Origin: Spirochaetales bacterium
GTDB taxonomy: Bacteria; Spirochaetota; Spirochaetia; Sphaerochaetales; Sphaerochaetaceae
Length of the DNA: 32,219 nt
Direction of reading: 5' to 3'
Assembly (NCBI GenBank): GCA_012728215.1
Contig: JAAYFO010000153.1
Location: forward strand, 1 to 32,219
In this document: in pieces, positions 27,292 through 32,219 of the stretch
How positions within the stretch are numbered: position 1 is the stretch's first letter
Layout: every line of letters begins with the position of its first letter
The notes under the pieces: model-generated
The model's input: the letters and a program-made list of their open reading frames with translations, nothing else
Database searches by the model: none
What the model was told of the DNA's origin: nothing
Translations under genes and position numbers: made by a program

Positions 27292-28170
27292 TCATCCCTT
27301 GATACCGCTCCGACTCACACCCTGCATGATGTACTTCCTGAGAAAGACGAAGACAAGGAACAGCGGCAATGAAACCAGAGCGACAGCAGCCATCTGAACT
27401 GGGTAGTTCACATCTCCTGTGGTCTCTGTGAATGCATTCCTAAGTCCGTTGGTTATCAATCTGTGCTCGGCATCGTTTGCAACCAGTCTCGGCCATATGT
27501 AGGAGTTCCATGCTCCCATCATCTTCAAGATTGTGATGGAAATCAACGTCGGCAAGGAAAGTGGAATCATGACCTTCCACAGATACTTGAAGTCGCTGGT
27601 GCCATCGACCTTGGCAGCAAGATACAGTTCATCGGGAATCTGCATGAAGTTCTGCCTCAGAAGATAGATATAGAACACGCTTACCAGGAATGGAACAATG
27701 AGCACAGTATACGTGTTGATCCATCCAAGGTTGGTGACAGTACTGTAGTTGGTTATGGTGAACAGTTCTCCTGGAATCATCATCGTCGCCAGCAATGCGG
27801 CGAAAAGGATGTCCTTGCCCTTGAACTGCAACCTTGCAAAGGCGAAGGCCGAAAGAACGGTTATGACCAGCGAAAGCAAAGTGGATATCACTCCTACTAT
27901 CATCGTGTTGATGAAAAGCCTTCCCAGATTCGCAGTTGTGAATGCCGTGGCATAGTTAGAGAAAAGCGGATCCTGCGGCCAGAAAGTCGGGACACTCCGG
28001 CGATATTCCTCCAGGCTCTTCAGCGATGAGTTGATCATCCAGTAAAACGGGAACAGCACGAAGAGCGCCATCGTTATGACGAAGAAATAAACCAGCACCT
28101 TCACAAGTATCGACACTACAATCTGATGGCTGCTTTCTTCTCTTAGATCTTTTTCATGCATTGTCTGCAT
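27292..28170 (-). CDS. ABC transporter permease (MalG/UgpE-like)
   Basis: PFYWMINSSLKSLEEYRRSVPTFWP, EAA-loop-like ELYLAAKVDGTSDFKYLWKVMIPLSLP. Confidence 0.93.
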   Translation of the reverse strand: MQTMHEKDLREESSHQIVVSILVKVLVYFFVITMALFVLFPFYWMINSSLKSLEEYRRSVPTFWPQDPLFSNYATAFTTANLGRLFINTMIVGVISTLLSLVITVLSAFAFARLQFKGKDILFAALLATMMIPGELFTITNYSTVTNLGWINTYTVLIVPFLVSVFYIYLLRQNFMQIPDELYLAAKVDGTSDFKYLWKVMIPLSLPTLISITILKMMGAWNSYIWPRLVANDAEHRLITNGLRNAFTETTGDVNYPVQMAAVALVSLPLFLVFVFLRKYIMQGVSRSGIKG

Positions 28171-28179
28171 AGCAACCTC

Positions 28180-29133
28180 CTAGTAGTGAACCCGTTTCTT
28201 GCTCACCTGAAGATTTATCAGGGTCACAACGAGTATTATCGAGAAGAGAATCAGGGCAGCCGCACTGGCACGGCCCTGACTGTTGGATGACAGGGCATCG
28301 TAGATGAATCCAACCATTGTGTTCAATCGTCCGGCGTTGTCGGCTGGTCCCATTGAAGCACCGAAGATTCCCACTATGCTGGTGTATTCCTTGAATCCTC
28401 CGATGAACCCTGTGATCACGACATATGCGATGATCGGTGAGAGCAGAGGAACAGTGATCTTGGTGAAGATCCTCTTTCTGGAGGTTCCATCGACTCTTGC
28501 TGCATCATAGTACTGCTTGTTTATGCTCTGAAGGCCTCCAAGAAGGATAAGAATCTTGAAAGGAAGAGCATTCCATACAATATATATGACCATGACGGTG
28601 ATGTTAGCGGCATAAGATGAACCGTAGTTGATCCAGTTGACTGCAGTGCCTCCGAAGAACTCAAGCAGGTTGTTGATGATTCCAGCTGTAACGACTATCT
28701 CATTTGGTGTTCCGAAGAAACTCCCAACCATGTTGAACATTGCTGCGAATACCATTCCGATGGCAATCGAATTGGTCACATACGGCAGGAAGAAGATTGT
28801 CTGCAAGGTCTTCTGCATGAACTTGATCGAATTCAATGCAACTGCAATCAGCAGAGCGAGAATCGTCGATATTGGAACTGTAAGTATGCAGAGGATGAAG
28901 GTGTTCTTCAGACAGCTGAGGAACTTCTGGTACTTCAGGACTTTCTGGAAGTTTCCAATCCCAATCCTGAACGTCTGTCCACCAGCGGCCTTGAGTCCGC
29001 TGTAGCTTTCCAGAAATGCCATCCTCACAGTGTTGATGATTGGCCAGACTGTGAAGATCAGCAGGAGGAATATTGCCGGTGACAGGTATATCCAGGCTTT
29101 CCAAGGTCTTTTGCTTTCTACTAATTCAGCCAT
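28180..29133 (-). CDS. ABC transporter permease (MalF/UgpA-like)
   Basis: YLSPAIFLLLIFTVWPIINTVRMAF, EAA-loop YYDAARVDGTSRKRIFTKITVPLLSP; ATG at 29133 follows the ATPase TGA by 2 nt. Confidence 0.93.
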   Translation of the reverse strand: MAELVESKRPWKAWIYLSPAIFLLLIFTVWPIINTVRMAFLESYSGLKAAGGQTFRIGIGNFQKVLKYQKFLSCLKNTFILCILTVPISTILALLIAVALNSIKFMQKTLQTIFFLPYVTNSIAIGMVFAAMFNMVGSFFGTPNEIVVTAGIINNLLEFFGGTAVNWINYGSSYAANITVMVIYIVWNALPFKILILLGGLQSINKQYYDAARVDGTSRKRIFTKITVPLLSPIIAYVVITGFIGGFKEYTSIVGIFGASMGPADNAGRLNTMVGFIYDALSSNSQGRASAAALILFSIILVVTLINLQVSKKRVHY

Positions 29134-29135
29134 GA

Positions 29136-30236
29136 TCAATCCTCAACCATTATTCGTTTCTCACTCTTCTTGTCAAAGAGGAATATCTTGCTCCGCTTGA
29201 TGGAGAATTTCACCTTCACGCAGTCGTGGTCAGGCTTCTTCTCCGCATCGATGATTGAGCGGATGGTTGGATTCACCGAAGCATCATTGACAGATACTAT
29301 GCTGACATCCCTTCCCATGACTTCAACAGCCTTGAGACAGCAGTTCAATGGTCCGTTCTCATCGAGAATGAATCCTTCGGGTCTGATTCCTATGATTACT
29401 TCCTGATCTGCCAAGCCTTTGACATCCATGACGGCATCGTCCTTGATATAGACCTTGCCTTTTTCCACACGCCCATCAAAGACGTTTATCGGAGGAGTCC
29501 CGAGGAATTTAGCCACAAAGAGATTAGCCGGACTATCATAGACTTCCTGAGGTTTTCCAATCTGCTGAACCACTCCACTCTTCATCACGACAATCATGTC
29601 GGATATGCTCATCGCCTCCTCCTGGTCATGGGTGACGAACACGGTTGTGATCTTGGTCTCCTTCTGAATCCTGCTTATCTCTTCACGGGTCTGGAGCCTG
29701 AGTCTTGCATCCAAGTTGGAAAGAGGTTCGTCCAGAAGAAGCACACGAGGCATCTTGACCAGGGCTCTTGCAATCGCAACTCGCTGCTGCTGACCGCCTG
29801 AAAGCTCACTTGGCTTTCTGTCCATAAGGTCATCAATCTGAACAAGCTTGGCGGCATCGTATGAACGCTCCAGCATCTGCTCCTTGGTCAGCTTGTCCTT
29901 TCCCTTGAGGTTCTGCAGTGGGAACAGAATGTTCTGCTTTACAGTGAGATGCGGATACAAGGCATAGTTCTGAAACACCAATCCGACTCCTCTGCTTTCC
30001 GATGGCATCTGGGTGACATCATCACTTCCAAAGAATATCTTGCCATCAGAAGGTTTCTGAAGCCCGCTGATCATATACAGAGTCGTGCTTTTTCCACAGC
30101 CCGAAGGTCCCAGAAGTCCAATGAGCTTGCCATCGGGAATGGTGAAATCAAGGTTGTTCACCGCCACCACTTCCTCGTTGGATTTCTTGTTCCTGCTCGG
30201 AAAGATCTTTGTCAGATTCTTTAATACAATTTCCAT
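29136..30236 (-). CDS. ABC transporter ATP-binding protein (MalK/UgpC-like)
   Basis: GPSGCGKSTTLYMISGL, LSGGQQQRVAIARAL, VLLLDEPLSNLDARLR, FVTHDQEEAMSISD. Confidence 0.95.
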   Translation of the reverse strand: MEIVLKNLTKIFPSRNKKSNEEVVAVNNLDFTIPDGKLIGLLGPSGCGKSTTLYMISGLQKPSDGKIFFGSDDVTQMPSESRGVGLVFQNYALYPHLTVKQNILFPLQNLKGKDKLTKEQMLERSYDAAKLVQIDDLMDRKPSELSGGQQQRVAIARALVKMPRVLLLDEPLSNLDARLRLQTREEISRIQKETKITTVFVTHDQEEAMSISDMIVVMKSGVVQQIGKPQEVYDSPANLFVAKFLGTPPINVFDGRVEKGKVYIKDDAVMDVKGLADQEVIIGIRPEGFILDENGPLNCCLKAVEVMGRDVSIVSVNDASVNPTIRSIIDAEKKPDHDCVKVKFSIKRSKIFLFDKKSEKRIMVED

Positions 30237-30247
30237 CTTTCGTTCCT

Positions 30248-31009
30248 TTAATATTTCTGCCTTTCTGCCTGCTCCGCAGCTGCGGCTTTCTTGAATTCAA
30301 TCATCTGTTGCTGTGTGTCGAAGATCAGCTGGCTAGCCATGTCCACAACCACGGTATTTGACAAAACGTCATGAATCATCGAGTTGGTCTTCGTGGCAAT
30401 CATCAGCACAGCCTGAAGGACTGCAATGAGTCCTATGACCACCACTCCAACGATTCCTATGGTATTGAAGTATATCATCAGAATTATCAGTGCCGGAACC
30501 ATGGTCTCGATTGCATATTTGCCCAGCAATGTTCTCGTCAGCATCGCCACTGGAGTGACGCTTACTCCGTTTGCATGCATCACAGCTATGCCGAACACCT
30601 TCTTGCCTACTGTCTGCCCATTCTTCATTATCATGGGAACCGCAAATTCCACAATGAGAAATGCCGAAAGGAGGGAGAGAGAGACTGTCATTATCGTGAT
30701 ATTCATTATCTGATGATATAGAAGAACTGCTGCATGATCTGCATTGAGTTCCTGATAGGCCTTATCGTACATCGAGCGTTTCTCTTCAAAAAGCGCCTGA
30801 TAATCATCATTGGAGATCTGAAACGTTATGCCGTACTTGTTCTCAAGTGCATCATATCTTGCCTGCAATTCTGAAGATTTGCTGTCATATCCGGAAACTG
30901 CCGAAATAATCAAGGCAAAGAGAACCGCGATTATTCCAAGAATGATCATGTCAAGAAGAAATGCGGAAACCCTTTTCCAAATGCTTGCTTTCTGAAGATC
31001 CCAGATCAT
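30248..31009 (-). CDS. RDD-family membrane protein
   Basis: ASIWKRVSAFLLDMIILGII and NGQTVGKKVFGIAVMHANGVSVT (RDD motifs) with several TM helices; 11 nt upstream of the ABC ATPase on the same strand. Confidence 0.8.
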   Translation of the reverse strand: MIWDLQKASIWKRVSAFLLDMIILGIIAVLFALIISAVSGYDSKSSELQARYDALENKYGITFQISNDDYQALFEEKRSMYDKAYQELNADHAAVLLYHQIMNITIMTVSLSLLSAFLIVEFAVPMIMKNGQTVGKKVFGIAVMHANGVSVTPVAMLTRTLLGKYAIETMVPALIILMIYFNTIGIVGVVVIGLIAVLQAVLMIATKTNSMIHDVLSNTVVVDMASQLIFDTQQQMIEFKKAAAAEQAERQKY

Positions 31010-31222
31010 TTCGGAATTTCACCTCTCTGAACAATACGATGGCAAAGCATCGCACATAAAATCCACACATTTGTGAAGAACATCTTTGATACTACCATAT
31101 TATTGTTGATTCATAAACCCTGAAACTAGTTGTTTTTGTTCCAAGAAAAGTAGCTTTTGCAAAAATTCTGCCCAATTGACTTCACCAGTCCTTTTTCCAG
31201 TGTGATGAAGGCGCGTGATTAT

Positions 31223-31251
31223 TTGACTGGAACTATTTTTTGCTGTATCAT
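31223..31251 (+). promoter_or_regulatory. Promoter TTGACT-N17-TATCAT
   Basis: -35 31223-31228, -10 31246-31251; ATG of the next gene only 9 nt after the -10. Confidence 0.65.
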
Positions 31252-31260
31252 GCAATCCCT

Positions 31261-32219
31261 ATGAAACACGAAGTTCTGAAGATTGGAGTCGATGTCGACG
31301 ATGTTCTGTACCTCTGCAATCAGCATGCAATAGACATGCTATGCAAGGACAAGGAATATGCTCCTCTTAGCATAAATGACATCAGCGGATGGGGTTCTTC
31401 TGGTAAGAACACCATGCTGGACGAACGCATAGCATACTTCTCACGAGCTGATTTCGTCGAGAACCAGCCTCTGATTCCAGGTGCAAATGAGTTCATTGCC
31501 AAACTCTGCGAGCGTGGAGAGGTGATCTTTGTCACTGCTGTCGGCGGAAGCTGCATGACTGCAAGGGCACAGCGTCTTCTTCATGATTTTCCAATGGTTC
31601 CGGAACGGAACATCATGATCGGAGCAAGAAAGGATCTGCTTTCACTGGATGTGCTTCTGGATGATGGTGCTCATAACATTCTGGGTTCCCATGCGTCTTA
31701 TCCAGTACTGTTTCGCAAGCCATGGAACAACAATCTCACCGGTCTTCTTGCCGTCAACACCTATGATGACTTTCTTCGCCTGATTGATCAGATCATTGGT
31801 TATCGTCAGAATCGCGAATTCAGCCTTAAGAACGGAGGTGTGCTATGCCTGGTAGGGCCTTCTGGTTCAGGAAAGTCCGAACTTACACGCAGTCTGATGG
31901 AAGATCAAGTCTTCTGCAGGCCTCTTACATGCACGACAAGATGCAGAAGGGAGTCCGAGCCTGAGGAGTATCATTTCGTTTCACGTGACAGCTTTCAAAA
32001 TGGGCAGGCAAATGGGCGTTTTCTGGAAACGACTGTGTATGGTGGCGAGTACTATGGCGCGGAGCGGAAAGCGGTGGACGATGTGGTGAACAGTGGAAGG
32101 ATTGCTGTGATGCCTATTGATATCTGCGGAGCAATCTCGATAAAGAATGCGTATCCTGAACAATCAGCTCTGGTTTTTCTCCAACGTGGACGCTCTGCAG
32201 TGCTGAGAAGCATTCTGAA
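31261..32219 (+). CDS. Fusion protein: N-terminal 5'(3')-deoxyribonucleotidase-like HAD domain + C-terminal guanylate-kinase domain (3' truncated by window)
   Basis: Continuous frame, no stop to the window end. N-term IGVDVDDVLYLCNQHAIDML, VIFVTAVG, DVLLDDGAHNI (HAD motifs); C-term GGVLCLVGPSGSGKSELTRSL, RPLTCTTRCRRESEPEEYHFVSRDSF, GRFLETTVYGGEYYGAERKAVDDVVNSGRIAVMPIDICGAISIK (guanylate kinase motifs). Not in the ORF track. Confidence 0.88.
   Translation, partial: MKHEVLKIGVDVDDVLYLCNQHAIDMLCKDKEYAPLSINDISGWGSSGKNTMLDERIAYFSRADFVENQPLIPGANEFIAKLCERGEVIFVTAVGGSCMTARAQRLLHDFPMVPERNIMIGARKDLLSLDVLLDDGAHNILGSHASYPVLFRKPWNNNLTGLLAVNTYDDFLRLIDQIIGYRQNREFSLKNGGVLCLVGPSGSGKSELTRSLMEDQVFCRPLTCTTRCRRESEPEEYHFVSRDSFQNGQANGRFLETTVYGGEYYGAERKAVDDVVNSGRIAVMPIDICGAISIKNAYPEQSALVFLQRGRSAVLRSIL

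Noticed and set aside
27463-28029. 188-aa plus-strand ORF
   Set aside because: Antisense to the MalG-type permease; no supporting motif.
1-32219. CRISPR array, prophage, transposon or tRNA genes
   Set aside because: No short regularly spaced repeats, no transposase/integrase or phage proteins, and no recognisable tRNA cloverleaf noticed; the only regular repeats are the 459-nt coding units.

Overview
This 32.2 kb window is densely coding chromosomal DNA. I infer a spirochaete-like origin from archaeal/eukaryotic-type PheS/PheT and the secreted-protein style; this is not proven. No rRNA, tRNA, CRISPR array, transposase or prophage was recognised. From left to right it contains: the end of an Fe3+-type ABC importer; pheS-pheT; a lone fused E1 alpha/beta 2-oxoacid dehydrogenase; a minus-strand block of AlaX-like editing protein, VTT membrane protein, Hpt1-like phosphoribosyltransferase and flavodoxin-like protein; a small helical protein; a hybrid sensor kinase with tandem SBP_bac_3 domains; a DeoR regulator, Ldh_2 and malic enzyme operon; a YkgJ protein; a standalone 5'-3' exonuclease; two tandem NrnA-like DHH phosphoesterases; and SurE. 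On the minus strand follows a 7-gene operon: RDD protein, ABC ATPase, two permeases, SBP, SNase-like lipoprotein and a large repeat lipoprotein. The right edge holds a gene absent from the ORF track because it runs off the window: an N-terminal 5'(3')-deoxyribonucleotidase-like HAD domain fused to a guanylate-kinase domain. The most interesting hypothesis is that the right-hand 14 kb is an extracellular nucleic-acid capture, degradation and uptake module with nucleotide-processing genes beside it.
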